Notes: generated by a model from the letters alone, not told the origin. A stretch of DNA of 64,000 bases from Papilionanthe hookeriana x Papilionanthe teres (GCA_022702705.1 CM040423.1:118105738-118169737); one strand, 5' to 3'. Shown: positions 44,720 through 56,197, counted from the stretch's first letter. Numbers and translations are program-made.

Positions 44720-44945
44720 CTACTGTCACATGCTCTACTTTTTTAGCATATATACCTGCTAGCGTAGCATGTTTTACTTTCCTTAGTACCTACTTCTGTT
44801 AGTATAGCATGTTCTACTTCCTGTAGCATATACTCCTGTTTAGCGTAGCATGTTTACTGTAGCATATTTGCTTAGCGTAACCTGCTTGTGATACTTGTCT
44901 CATGTTATTTACTACAGCATGTTCCTGCTTACTTGCTTTCCTGCT
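44720..44945. repeat. Imperfect TAGCATGTTCTACTT repeat cluster in LTR C
   Basis: At least five decayed copies of a unit with TAGCATGTT(C/T)TACTT and TAGCATAT(A/T)C(T/C)CCTG, about 40-55 bp apart. Confidence 0.7.
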
Positions 44946-45083
44946 TCCTTTTACTACTGCTCCTGTCATTGTAGAACACACTCACGTTTGCAATAGTAAA
45001 ATAATAATAATCAAAGGGAAATAATAAAATAAAATAAAACACCAATCAAACAATTTACATATCCATTTTAAATAACTTAAATC

Positions 45084-45377
45084 TCAAACTGCAACCTTGC
45101 TACGAAGTGGAGCACAGAGCACGACTTCGAGGGCAGCACGGTTATCTTCAACAGCAAAACTTGTGTCTACATCAGCAAAACCATTTATTAGTCTAAATAA
45201 CAAGTCATATGACTTCGGGATAGTCCACCTAGTGCGACATATATCCTCACATGTTCTTTTAGGCATTTGCACAACTATGTTGTGCAATATAAACCCTAAC
45301 TCGCTTAGGATTCCGAGGTCGTCGTCCGATACGGTATAAATCCTCCTATCTTTCAGGTTGTTTGCATAATCGGGATA
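45084..45377 (-). pseudogene. Unrecognised protein-coding fragment inside LTR C
   Basis: The minus strand is open for 97 codons between a stop at 45378-45380 and a stop at 45084, with no ATG at its start. It has amphipathic, protein-like composition: RRIYTVSDDDLGILSELGFI, HNIVVQMPKRTCEDICRTRW, SYDLLFRLINGFADVDTSFA, and a C-terminal ALEVVLCAPLRSKV. Balanced codon use and GC near 47% stand out from the AT-rich flanks. It is opposite to the LTR orientation. I do not recognise the family. It could be a captured host exon, an integrated viral remnant or a relic of another element. Confidence 0.4.
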
Positions 45378-46265
45378 TTATGCAAATGTAATTCTTACAA
45401 TTAATTGGTTGGAATTGAAACTTAAATAAATTCATTTCCAAAATTTAAAGCCCAACATTAGGATAGTCTGGGAAGTCATCGAGGTTCTCCTCGAGATCCG
45501 TGACGTCCCCTACTTCTTTTTTCTTTGACTCGAAATAATCGTTTCACATTGCGTCTTTCACCTATTGGATTTCCTACTACCACACTTTGTTGAAAACCCT
45601 ACCCTTTGAATTCATGAAAATAGATACCCATGATCTAAATCGAGAGTTCTCTCAGGTGACTTCGGTCATTTGAGGGGTAATTGACTACAGGGGCTTGTCT
45701 CTATAGGAAGCTTTAAGAACCTAAGTAATATAAACCTTATTTAATTCTCTTGTATTAAATAGGGGAATTTGTCGATACACATAAAGGTTTGCAGACCAGA
45801 ACGGATGTCATGAATTCTGTAGTTTATTTGATCGAGCGATATCGTTAAGTAGGGTGTCTATTATTCGGGATAGTTGTGTTACTTGCGATATGACGCTCGT
45901 TCATTCAAACTGCTAAACGAATGAGATCTGTCTATTTTAATTTTTGAAAATTAAAAAAAAAATTACTTTCAAAACTAATATATATATTAAATTAAATCTT
46001 AAATCCAACCAAAACAATTTTCAAATTAATTAAAAACTTTCAGCGGCCGATAATAGCTTATACGCTTTCAAAATACAGAAAACAGTTTTTTCACACCGCA
46101 CCTATCTGTGCATGCGTGCAATTTTCTCGACAGATTAGTCTCGCTTTTTCAAAAAAATAAAATTTTATAATAATACCGTACCTAAATTTTATCAAATAGA
46201 TTATTTTTAATCGACTTTATTAGCAGATTATTCAATAAGCTACAGCTGCCCCAAACAGACCCTTA

Positions 46266-47055
46266 ATGTGATATTTTGGGAGCAAATCTTAACTCGTGAA
46301 ATATTTGTCAGCTCTAACTTAATCAGAAACAAGGAAAGAAAAAAATTCCTAGATTGAGGTATTTGTAAAGCTTATTCTTTAGGCCGTTAAAAAGGAGAAA
46401 TAATAATTCAACAAATGATAATTAAAGATTTAGCAACATATTCCAAGAATATTATTTCAATGCAGTCTCGTAAATCAATATTGCGAATTGTCCACCCTGA
46501 TATGGAAAACTGTAAAGTTCAAAGAATATTACTTTACCTTTATGTTGAAAGTTGTTTCCTTCAAACTTTCAAAATTGACAGATGCATCGACCTAGTTTTC
46601 AAACTTGCAACACAACGCTTTAAAAGAAATATAAAGAAGAAAAAGTGGATAGCCGGAGAAAAATCACACATACCTGAGCTGCGGCTTGGTTATTTTCTCC
46701 ACATGTCTACGGTACAGAAGCGACCCGACATTGTCTTTCCGCAAACAGAAGCGACCCGACATTGTCTTCCCACAGTTAGCCCTGAATGAGATGGTACCTC
46801 GAGGGTTTGGTCACCACCGCCATGGTTTTAGGCGATCTGACGAGGGCCAAGATCCAACAACAATTCTGTCACTGCCTTTCCACTGTTAATGATGGCATCG
46901 GGAGAGTTTGATCACCTACGCCATGGTTTTGGGCATAATCTGAAGCCGATCGTCGGTGGGAGTGTAGAGGCCAGCACTAGATTTGCGATCGGGTGATAGG
47001 CGGGGAGAACTTGAGCGCGCTGGATAAAGAAGTGCGGAAGACTTGGAACCAGTAA
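46266..47055. other. No clear gene; short direct repeats
   Basis: A 124-codon plus-strand ORF (46415-46789) has no recognisable motif and biased composition. A 31-bp tandem duplication (ACAGAAGCGACCCGACATTG units at 46714 and 46745) and a twice-used word GCCATGGTTTT(A/G)GGC (about 46820 and 46920) are the only structure. GC content is raised at 46690-47040. Confidence 0.4.
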
Positions 47056-47877
47056 AATTAAAATATTTTTGCTTTGTTTTAGGCATTTTGGTGGCAGTTC
47101 TAGTTTCTAAATATGTGCTATCAAAATCATTTATCCCGTATTTTTATATCCTTGGCAGTACTTTTAAAAAGTGCGCTAAATATATGCTGTGAAAAACATT
47201 TTTTTTGGGTAGAGGATTTAATTAACTAAACATATTCTATGGTATAAAAACAAATTATTTAAAGAATAAAAATCAAGTTTTGGAATTTGCATTTAAAACA
47301 CAATCAAAAAATACAAAAAAAATTAGCGGTTCAAATTAAATAAAAATTTAAAAGAACGATTGAATCAACAATACATTCTATTTGATAGAAAAAACTTGAA
47401 AAACAATGAAGTCAATCGAAAATGAGAGCAAGGAGCATCGGTGGTCCGCGCTTCGCAAATGCAGGAATAAAGACAATGAAGACATTTGGGAGTCGATTCG
47501 CATATATAAGATTTTTACGATGATTTTGTGACTCGTTAATGTCGTGTTTTTTAATAACATACTAACAAACAGCTTAAACTGTTGATTAATATTAAAAGAT
47601 CATTGATTTTTAGCCTAGAAAAAATTGATATCCTGGACTTCTGAAGACCTAAGTTCATTTGTTTATAAGTCGGCAAGGACCGTTGGTAATGATCATCAGT
47701 TATTTATAATGGTCGTTAGAAACTTATTTTGATATAATGCTATAGTTTATTGCGAAAGAAAACCAATGAAAATGACATTAAATATAAGTCTTCGCAAAGT
47801 CGTTTCAGATAAGTTCAAAATTTCTCTTGATCACTTAGCCATCAATTTTCTCTATAGTTTTAAATTTTTTTAGTAGT
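47056..47877 (-). mobile_element. CACTA-type terminal region
   Basis: The right edge TTTTTTTAGTAGTG (reverse complement CACTACTAAAAAAA) has the form of a CACTA element end. The interior has subterminal-like words (GGCAGTACTTTTAAAAAGTG, then CGCTAAATATATGCTG, and GTGCTATCAAAATC). The left terminus is not seen and no TSD could be paired, so this is a tentative fragment. Confidence 0.35.
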
Positions 47878-48140
47878 GTAATGATGTGGAATTTATTAAA
47901 AATTTTAGTACAAGAATTTAGTGTTTTTTTTTTGCCTTCAACTCATGAAAATTAATTATTATCATAAAATTTCTATAAAAGATGCATGTTTGTGTGTGTA
48001 CGCGCCGCGTTCCTGCTCTATTGGAGGCGGGATCAATGTAAGTTCCATCAGATCAGACGTTCGATCTCACCATGAAGCTGGGGATCGGTCCATTTAGATA
48101 CATGGCACGAGCCTTCATCGTGGGGCCCAAACGCATGAAA

Positions 48141-48173
48141 AACTGATATTTGGGCCTCTGTTAAATATCAGTT
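48141..48173. repeat. Perfect 11-bp inverted repeat
   Basis: AACTGATATTT and AAATATCAGTT flank an 11-base loop GGGCCTCTGTT. It lies in the 3' part of LINE copy 3; no terminator-like role is implied. Confidence 0.8.
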
Positions 48174-48299
48174 TCGTTTAATATATATATGAAAGGGGTA
48201 CAACAAGTGATATGAGGGGGTCCAAAAATTGGAGCTCTACCCATAAACAAGATTAACATAAACGACAGAACAAAAGCAAGACATGCAAATAAGCAGTGC

Positions 48300-49298
48300 A
48301 ATGAAAGGGGTCGCCTAAGACTTCCTCTTACTCTGGTTCTTTCTGTGTGTTGAAGAAGAGCGAAAAATTAAACTCTGAAGAGTATAGCCATGCCAGGAGA
48401 AGCCAAAATGTCGTCCATTAAACCTCCGAGCTGAACATTACTCCCAACTTTTTCCTTCCTCTGAGAAGTGTAGACCTGTCATTTTTTTGTTTCTTCTTCT
48501 TCTTCTTCTTCATGTTCTACTTTTGAGAACCCTTGGGCATAAGCAGCAAGTTGTGCAGTGGTACCTTGAACCCCTACTCTCGCAATAGGCAGATCGACCA
48601 CAATTAGGGAGTCATCAACTAACTCTGTCGTAGTTGTGACTGCCTCACTAACATGTTGAAGTAGAGGAGTCTGAGTGGCAATCCGAATGTTGTCGAGAAC
48701 AACAGCCAAAGGAGCCTTAATAGGTTCCACCAAAGGGGGGGTGCTCCAACTGGACATCGGCGAAAGAAGCCTGAGGGGGGACAAATTCGGTATGAACAAC
48801 CATTGGAGCCTAAAGTGAAACGATCTCATGACCAGAAGGGACAGAAATGGCCAACGGAGGGCCAGAAGCTTCCCCCACTTCCAAAGCAGGAGGAGCCACT
48901 GCCATAGCAGCCCCCCTTGGTTTCCTTTTGGAAGAGAGAAGAAGCCTATAACAATTGTCTTCCAGGTGACCAAACATTATGCAATTGTGGCAGTAGAGAG
49001 GCCTATGTTCCACCTCAATATTCTATACAAATCCATCTTCATTAGTGCCAATCCAAACTCTTTCCAAGTCAGACAGTATTATGTCTCTTTCAACTAAAAT
49101 TCTGACTCCGGCAAGACTAGCTATGGCAGATGTAGGTGGATCCAGCTTCAAAGGAGTCCCCAAAACCCTGCTGATATTAAATAAACCATTTTGATTATAA
49201 AACTGTATAGGGAGATCCTGAAATTTGAACCAAATAAGGATAATAGGAGGTTCCTTGCTTGGGTCAAAATCAGGAGTCTACTTTAATAAATTCATAGG
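48300..49298 (-). pseudogene. LINE ORF1 copy 3, 3' part (DUF4283 end, CCHC knuckle, tail)
   Basis: Reading down from 49298: MNLLK-stop-TPDFDPSKEP, IILIWFKFQDLPIQFYNQNG, SRVLGTPLKLDPP (end of DUF4283), then VEHRPLYCHNCIMFGHLEDN and CYRLL with the complete CX2CX4HX4C knuckle. A proline/alanine-rich linker follows, then ALEVGEASGPPLAISV and a Glu-rich run before MTGLHF and DDILASPGMAIL-like words. The Trp of ILKW is TAG here. The 5' half lies at 50941-51770 beyond solo LTR X3. Confidence 0.82.
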
Positions 49299-50883
49299 TG
49301 TATGATCCACTTAAATTTTGATAGCTTTTAATATCCATTTCATACCTATTTTTGATGATATTGCACTTTAAAAAAAAATATTTTTCATGATTTAATGCAG
49401 GTACAATGATTTTAGGCCTTTTGAGCAAGAGGAAGCAAAAATGAGAAAATTTGGAACAAAATTGAGCAAAAGTCCATTTTATTGAACTAGCATTGAACGA
49501 CGATGTCACCAGCTCCGGACCGCACCAATTTACAGAGCCTTTTGACCAGAAGGCAGAAAGTAGCGTCGGATGGCGCCCTATTCTGCGCCAAACCACGCCC
49601 TATCCCGATTTTGAACTAGATTCAATGTATTTTGCCAAATTTTAGAGGGATGCTTAAGGAAACTCTTAGGAAATCAGTTATGACTGTATTCAAACTGTTT
49701 TAGAGCCAAGTTTCGAGAGGGGAAGAGAGTCTTTAGTGTGTGTGAGTGAGGACAGACTGTGTCTTTCCATTATTGCAGTGTAGAGAGTTCATATAGGTTT
49801 TGTGTGTGTTCTCTTCTAAGGAGTGTAGGAGGATAGGAAAATTTAGATATTTCTTCTTCCTTACTTATCTAAAGAGAGAATTATGTGTTGTTGTGAAGAA
49901 AGAAGAGGAGTCAAAGGAATTCATTGAGATTCATTTTGGGAAGAGTTTGAGATAAGTTGTTTTTTCTTTACTCCGTTAGTATGACGTTTCTTTTATATGT
50001 AAAATCCATATTTTGTTGTCTTTTCCTCATGAGTCTTGAATATATTTCTTTGTCTTCTTCCTTTTCATGTGATGTGTTGATGTTGTGATATGGAAATGAT
50101 GTGTCGATTTATTATGAAAAATTTGTGATGACCTTTTCACTTTGTACTTCATTTAATTTTTGATATGACCAATTGAATTGTTAAAACTTGTTGGAAAACA
50201 TATATTCTGAAAGAATTATGTGTTCCACAACAAAAGTGAAGGTCACATTTAATGTCCATGAATGAGTGAAGTAGTTCATGGGGGTTGCATACAAATAAAT
50301 AGAAAAATATATTTTGATGGGCGTAGAATTGGAGATTTTAGAGTGACAGGTTGAAATCCCCAATTTGGTCCTAGGGTTTGAAAACCAAAACGAGAGTTAG
50401 CCTTCAGGCAAAGGGAAGTGAGAGCTCTGGAGTGAGAGCCATTATCCTCCCAACCTAACCACAGATTTGGGGACTGAACTTAGGATTAGTCAATGTTCTT
50501 TATGCGCTTGGAAGATGTTGAAGAATATGAATGCTCTTATTTGACACAATACATTTGCATCACTGATCTATGTCACTAAATCATCACATTATCATTTGTG
50601 AGGAGGAAGATTTTTTCTTGTAATTGAACTTTTGTGATAACTTTAGTCTTGTGTTAGTTAACTTTGTTAGGAAGTTAGAACGTAATTTAGTAGAAATATT
50701 AAATGCAATTGTCTGTTCATCTTTAATTATTAGTAAATACTGCAATTATGTTGTGATTCGTGAAATGATTTCTGTGCTACGTTACAAGATAATCTGCCTC
50801 CTCGTGGGATCGATAACCAGGACTCCATTAGAGCCCTGTATTACTTGAGCAATACGTATACTTGCGTTTAATTGTGTGACTCA
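49299..50883 (+). mobile_element. Solo LTR X3 inserted in LINE ORF1
   Basis: It begins TGTATGATCC and shares CTATTTTTGATGATATTGCA with X1 and X2 (opposite orientation). It ends with CGTGGGATCGATAACCAGGA, then CTCCATTAGAGCCCTGTATT and ACTTGAGCAATACG, the Athila-like LTR 3' words, and finally GTGACTCA. An imperfect duplication ATAGG/ATAGA flanks it (49294-49298, 50884-50888). It separates the two halves of one LINE ORF1. Confidence 0.72.
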
Positions 50884-50897
50884 ATAGAAAACTAAAT

Positions 50898-50899
<2 letters not shown>

Positions 50900-50939
<40 letters not shown>
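50900..50939. repeat. (AT)n between LTR X3 and LINE 5' half
   Basis: Forty bases of pure TA. It begins 12 bp after the probable TSD of X3 and interrupts the LINE frame, giving a spurious YIYIYI tail. Confidence 0.97.
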
Positions 50940-50940
<1 letters not shown>

Positions 50941-50942
<2 letters not shown>

Positions 50943-51770
50943 AATCTGAGTTTATAAATTTTGACAAATTTAAAAAGTCGCACCAGTGTACTAGCAATCA
51001 ATACAGTTTGTTTGGCAAAGAGTCTAACATAGTCCTCCTTATTGAAGAGTCGGATCAACAAGTTTCTTCCATCCATTAATCCCAACTTCCAATTTCCACT
51101 AAAAGTGAGATCTTTGAAGTATTGTCTAACCAATTCTATCTTTGGGTGTCCAAACTAGAATTTACCTATCATAGTAAATTTGACAGCATCATTCAATGAT
51201 TTCATTTCTTAAGTCGTATAAATAATGGTTGGTTTGACATCTTTCAACCCAAGGGGTTTAACAAAAGGGCAAACACCTTTTCCGGCAGCATAATCATGAA
51301 GACCTTGAGGGAACACAAGAACAACGTTTGTATGTGTAGTAGAACTTTGACCAACAGCACTAGCATAGAATGCTTTAGCCCTTTCGGCAACATCAAGATA
51401 AGTTCTTTCAGTAGGAAAGCAGAACCCAAAGGTGCAGTAAACTCAAATCACAAACAACACGCGAAATTAAAGAAATCAAGCAAAAAACTAGATATCGCCA
51501 AAGCAAACACAAAATTAACAGTAAATCCAAAGCTAACTACCAAGTGCGAGGAAATCGCGAACAAAGACCACCGTGATCCAAACTGCCAGGTGCTGCGAGC
51601 AAGACCACAGCAAATGGAGAACAAAGAAGCCAAACAACGAAAATGGCGAACAAATCCCTAGCGAGAAAGCCCGAATCGTAGTGAAACGAAGAAGAGTAGA
51701 GAGTAGGAAGGATCTCACCAAACCATTGAATCAGGGAATAAGTAGCCATGGAACCCTAGCTGCCTTCCTT
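50941..51770 (-). pseudogene. LINE ORF1 copy 3, 5' part
   Basis: Contains FPQGLHDYAAGKGVCPFVK (the upstream ORF1 motif) and then DUF4283 N-terminal motifs: MVRQYFKDLTFSGNWKLGLM, DGRNLLIRLFNKEDYVRLFA. A candidate start MATYSLIQWFGE is at 51749. Frame changes lie near 51130 and 51240. The plus-strand ORF 51296-51661 is a shadow. Confidence 0.75.
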
Positions 51771-51808
51771 ACACCCCCAAAATCACCTCGCAGATTATGT
51801 CAGTTTCC

Positions 51809-51812
<4 letters not shown>

Positions 51813-51856
<44 letters not shown>
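51813..51856. repeat. (AT)n at LINE copy 3 5' end
   Basis: Forty-four bases of AT repeat just upstream (minus sense) of the LINE 5' region, the third such arrangement in the window. Confidence 0.96.
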
Positions 51857-51863
<7 letters not shown>

Positions 51864-54800
51864 GATAATTCAAGATAACTCTATTATTGGTTGTGCACAT
51901 TGACCATTACAACTTCTTACAACTTATTTAAAGATATTCATATATATTTAAATTGGTAGTAATTTTTATGTTTTCTTATAAATTAAGGTGAAAACATACA
52001 AAAAAAAAACCTAAGAAAATCGAGGAGGCCTTGGGAAAAAGGTGGCACACTAATTCATATCCATTTTGACATCTGCTCCAATTATAGTTTCACTTACTCC
52101 TACATTTGGAATTTCTCTTTTCCACATTTCACCTTCAAAAAAAAATTGACATACAAGTGGCTAAGCGTCTATAATTTATGCTCATTCAAACTAAATTATA
52201 AACGTATCTACGCTTATATAATTCTTTATGTATTTAATTTTTTGAAAAAATACAAAAAAAAAAGTTGGTGGAGACTCTAGTGAAAGTGAAGATAAAATAA
52301 GCAAAAGAGAAATATAAACAAATTGAGGTGAAGGAATGAAGAAAAAATATAAATTTTGCTAAATAAAGTAATAAATTAAAATTTTGTGTTACATTCATTT
52401 ATTTCTTCTGATGAAATAATTGCTTGTTTTATTATTTTATAAACTTATTATTGACATTAATTCTCATACTAGGATCGTACTAATAAACATTACACGTAAT
52501 TTTTTTGGAAAATAATTTAGTTTATTATATTTTTCAAATAAAATATATTACTTTTCTAGATTAAAAATTATAATATATTATTATATATTTTGAGTAACCT
52601 ATCGATTTTGGATTTCTGGATTTCTGACACTTATTTCATTTATTTGTGTTATTTAAAATAAAAGATAAACCTCATATTAAGTTGAGATTATTTGTTATGA
52701 TTAAAAGCTCAGCTTTGGTAAGGCACTATTTCAAATTTATTATTTTGATGATCCTGATAATATACCTATTTTTATGTTTAATAATATCATAATTATTGTA
52801 AATTTTAGTTTTAATTATATAACTTTTGAGGTGATCTGTATGAATGTTAAGTGCTTTTATTTTAAAATATTTGATAATGTTAGCAGTTGAATTATGAAAG
52901 GAAAAAAAAAAAAATTTTAATAGACTTTAAGAAACAATCTGTTGACATAAGCATAATATGGTGTGGCTGACATCGATTTAATGATTTACATTAAATTGGG
53001 TAATGAAATCAAGCATATTATTAAGATTAGAATAACATAACAAGTGTTGTAATGAAATATAAATACAACATGCATGCAAAATTTATATATTTTAGGCTCT
53101 TTTTTAGGTCATGAATGAATGCCAATATTCAATTGATAATGTTGATATTTCTTTTAAAAGCTTTTTTTTATTGATGCTACTTTCAAGTTTTATATGGCTT
53201 ATGAATACATCATTATAATTTTACAAGATGCATTAAAAGAAGCAAATTAGTGCATGCTATTATAATTGAAGTGTGATGTTACTTAATAGGTGTAAAGCAT
53301 TGTCATCCACACCAATTTTGAGTTATTTATTGCTATCATGATTTGACATTTTCTCAATATTCATAGCATAAATTAACACCTTAGACTAGCAAAGCCAACA
53401 GACTTGTCCCAAAACAAACTCCCACAAGATCTCCACTAGAATTCATTGGCTCTTTAAATACCTTGTATCATAACTTTGTTTGCTACATCAATTTTTGTCA
53501 CCCATATTATGTTGATTACATTTAGTCTCAAAGCATTTACAACAATTTTTAACTAGAATCTTATACAATGGTGTGCATAATAATTGATGAATTTATTTCA
53601 GTTGTCTATGGGTAGGAGTAATTTTTGTAGGGAAAAAAAAAAGAAAAAAAATATAATAGCTCTCTTCGTATATAAAAGGTTTTAAAATAGGAGATAAAGA
53701 AAGAAGTCCCTTGAGATAGAGCTTGCAAAATTTATTTAAATCCAAATAAAATATTCTCAAGCAACCTCACTATCCATCTACCATTAATGTGTAAACTTTT
53801 AGTAGAAGCATTAGCAACAATTTTAAGCAATTGGAAAAATGCTAGCAATAATTTTACAATTGCTATTAAAATTAGTATAAAATTGTTATGATTCAATTTG
53901 TTGAAAAGCTCCCTCATAAAAATTTGGTCTTGTGAGATACTAAAGGTTACATCAATTTTAATCATAACGAATATTTAGCAATGATGTTAAGTGCATCTAG
54001 TTTTTATTGCAATGAATTTAATCGCTTCTATCTAGTAAATGAATTTAAAAAATAACATATTAATTATTGAAGTACGAAATTGAATCTTAACAAGCATTAA
54101 AACTGCAAAAAACATAGAGCAAAGAAATTTATTTAACATCTGAAGAAAGTTTAGAACAATAAATGAATTCATACATTGATTCATGAATTTAAAATATCAA
54201 ATATATAAGATGGATAGAAAAAAACGTAGTCCATAAAATGAACATTTGCTTATAAAACAACAAAAAATACAGTAGTTGAAATTATGAATGATATTTTTTG
54301 ATAAGAAAAAAGAAAAAAAAATGATGACCATGCCATAAGAGTTAATATAAAAGAAAAATAATATTCTGACTCCTTGCCTTTTTTCTAATATATTTATCTA
54401 ATCCTCTTCGATAGTCCGACTGATTGCGATTTCATTTACTGCGCTTTAAGCCAGAACTATAAATAAGCCTCAACCATCAACATCATCTGGTCCATTTCTA
54501 ACTAGTGGAAAAAGGAAAACAACATAGATCTAAAATAATAGTATGTCTCTTGTCAAGAAGCATGAGATACGATAATATATGGTAGCAAATACAACTTTTA
54601 GAAGCAAATTTTTAGTAGAGAGGTATGCCAATGAGCGAGATAATTAACGGTTAGCTTTCTCAACCAAAGGGGATTTTAATCTGCATTTTCAGTCGAAAAG
54701 ATTTTATAAATTTTGAATTGTAGAAGCAATAATTAAGGCATAACGATGGTGATTGAAGCATTTATTAGATATTTTGAAAACATTAAATATGCATCAAGAT

Positions 54801-55780
54801 CCTCATCTGCATATTTTGATACTATTAGTTGTTTGGACGTGTAGGAGAAGCCAATGAAACAAAATAATTTTTCAAAGTTATTCTAAAGAAAGCTAGCTTG
54901 TATGAATAGAAATGCTTCTATGGCCATTATTAAGAACCAATGCAAAGCTCTGAGCTGAGTTACTTCCCATGTATTTATAGATGCCTACACTTAAGAGTTG
55001 GGAGAATGCTTGAGTGCCCAAACTCAATAACGTGCATGTAATTTATTGACAACTCTCATATCCATTACAAAGAAAATATTTGTACGTACATTTAAATATT
55101 ATAATGCAAGAAAATGGTAAAATTGTAAAATATAGCTCATGTAAAAGTTGATCGACGTTCACATATTTGCATAAAACAAATTTTATAACATAAAATATGA
55201 AATAGGAATTCAGAAGAAATATGGCGTACCTTCAAGCGTGTCCTTTCTTCCAAGACCAAAAAATTAAGATAATGTAATATGAACATACATTTTATTTCTT
55301 TCATAACTATGCTATAATATAAAATCATTCAAGCAGAAATAATTTTTGATTGAGTATTATTTCTTTACATTAACGTCGATGCTATCTATAAAATATAGAC
55401 CGAGATCTGAAACACCTACAAATAAATAAATCAATTCAAATAAAGCACCCAAGATTCCAGCAGACGGGTACTAGCTAATATGCTTTAAATTGTATGATAA
55501 TCTCATTATCCCTGAATTAAAGATGCCAAACTGTACGAACAGAAGCAATCCACATGCGGGCAGCAAGCCCCAGATCTATCTGTTCGGAGCAGGAGGAATC
55601 AGATTAGGAAGTAAAGATTAAAAAATATAATAAAAACGGAAAAAAATTTATAAAATAAGTTGATTTCTAAATCAAAACAGAAAGCATTGGTTAACTACAT
55701 TATCTTATTGTTCTATCTTTATATGCAAATAATATTTTTGGAACAAGAAATACACAAAGCCATCGCCCTCTCGCACTTAT
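51857..55780. other. AT-rich, gene-poor stretch
   Basis: No coding homology is seen in six frames. Isolated promoter-like words exist, e.g. AACTATAAATAAGCC (54458, plus) and TCTATAAATACATGG (minus, near 54980). Neither leads to a convincing ORF; the longest are 77 codons or less and compositionally biased. Many poly-A/T runs. Confidence 0.55.
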
Positions 55781-55869
55781 TCATTTAAGAAGAGCTACAT
55801 ATATAGTTATCTCTAGCGGTCGACCAACAAGATAATATACTTATATCTAGCCAAATGTTAAAAAACCTT

Positions 55870-56022
55870 CTATTCTCCTTCAAAGAGAAGCTTTTCCATA
55901 GAGTTCGAGTTTCTTCTCGTCTGCAAGCCAGTGATTTCTGATGCAGCATCATCAGGATTCCCGAATTCATGGCTCAATTGTATCTCTCCCATGGATTCAA
56001 ACTTGCCTTGCTCGTGAATCAT
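55870..56022 (-). CDS. Possible short gene or last exon, 50 codons
   Basis: The ATG at 56022 opens MIHEQGKFESMGEIQLSHEF, then GNPDDAASEITGLQTRRNSN and SMEKLLFEGE, stop. Composition is balanced and hydrophilic, unlike the AT-driven ORFs around it. The ATG is preceded by TTTTCAG, so it could instead be a terminal exon reading CSIIMIHEQG. Upstream are a (CT)n leader and a TATA-like box (56303). The frame also contains a short upstream ORF (MMAQRKAFFGDPLL). I do not recognise the protein. Confidence 0.3.
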   Translation of the reverse strand: MIHEQGKFESMGEIQLSHEFGNPDDAASEITGLQTRRNSNSMEKLLFEGE

Positions 56023-56161
56023 GATGATGCTGCACCTGAAAACAGTAGCCGATGTATTGTACTACTACAGTAGTGGGTCTCCAAAAAATGCTTTGCGTTG
56101 CGCCATCATTTTACTGTTGTGAACTTGAAGAATCAGATAGAATCAAATGGCTACAGATATC

Positions 56162-56164
<3 letters not shown>

Positions 56165-56197
<33 letters not shown>
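56165..56197. repeat. (GA)n microsatellite in a possible 5' leader
   Basis: A pure GA run of 33 bases, (CT)n on the minus strand. It lies 110-140 bp below the TATA-like box, the place where plant 5' leaders often have CT repeats. Confidence 0.95.

Larger units (their letters stand above)
40583..46052 (+). mobile_element. Giant LTR 'C' (5.5 kb) inside the MITE
   Basis: It starts TGTTGACCTCACTTTTGTCG like A and B, preceded by ATAGC (40578-40582). The best right partner is ATAGC at 46053-46057, which makes the terminus TA rather than CA, plausibly a C-to-T change. The plan resembles A and B: TATA-like CTATTTAAAC (41513), donor CTCCAG|GTAAGT (41479), acceptor TTTTTGCAG (44622), and closing words TTGTCTCTATAGGAAGCTTT near 45700. 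It lacks the W-box array and has its own tandem arrays. It also contains an unrecognised minus-strand ORF fragment (45084-45377). The right end is less sure than for A and B. Confidence 0.6.
40502..46262. mobile_element. Harbinger-type MITE (TSD TTA) split by LTR C
   Basis: The terminal inverted repeats GGGTCCGTTTGGGGCAGCT and, from the right, GGGTCTGTTTGGGGCAGCT match at 18 of 19 positions and are flanked by TTA on both sides (40499-40501, 46263-46265). Without LTR C the element would be only about 290 bp, a MITE. The left subterminal GGTGCGGTGACG is shared with the Harbinger derivative at 26189. Confidence 0.85.

Noticed and set aside
51296..51661. 121-codon plus-strand Lys-rich ORF
   Set aside because: Shadow of the LINE ORF1 5' region, which has recognisable motifs on the minus strand.
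54542..54571. ATG after a TATA-like box (MSLVKKHEIR)
   Set aside because: Only ten codons, no continuation or splice signal supporting a gene.
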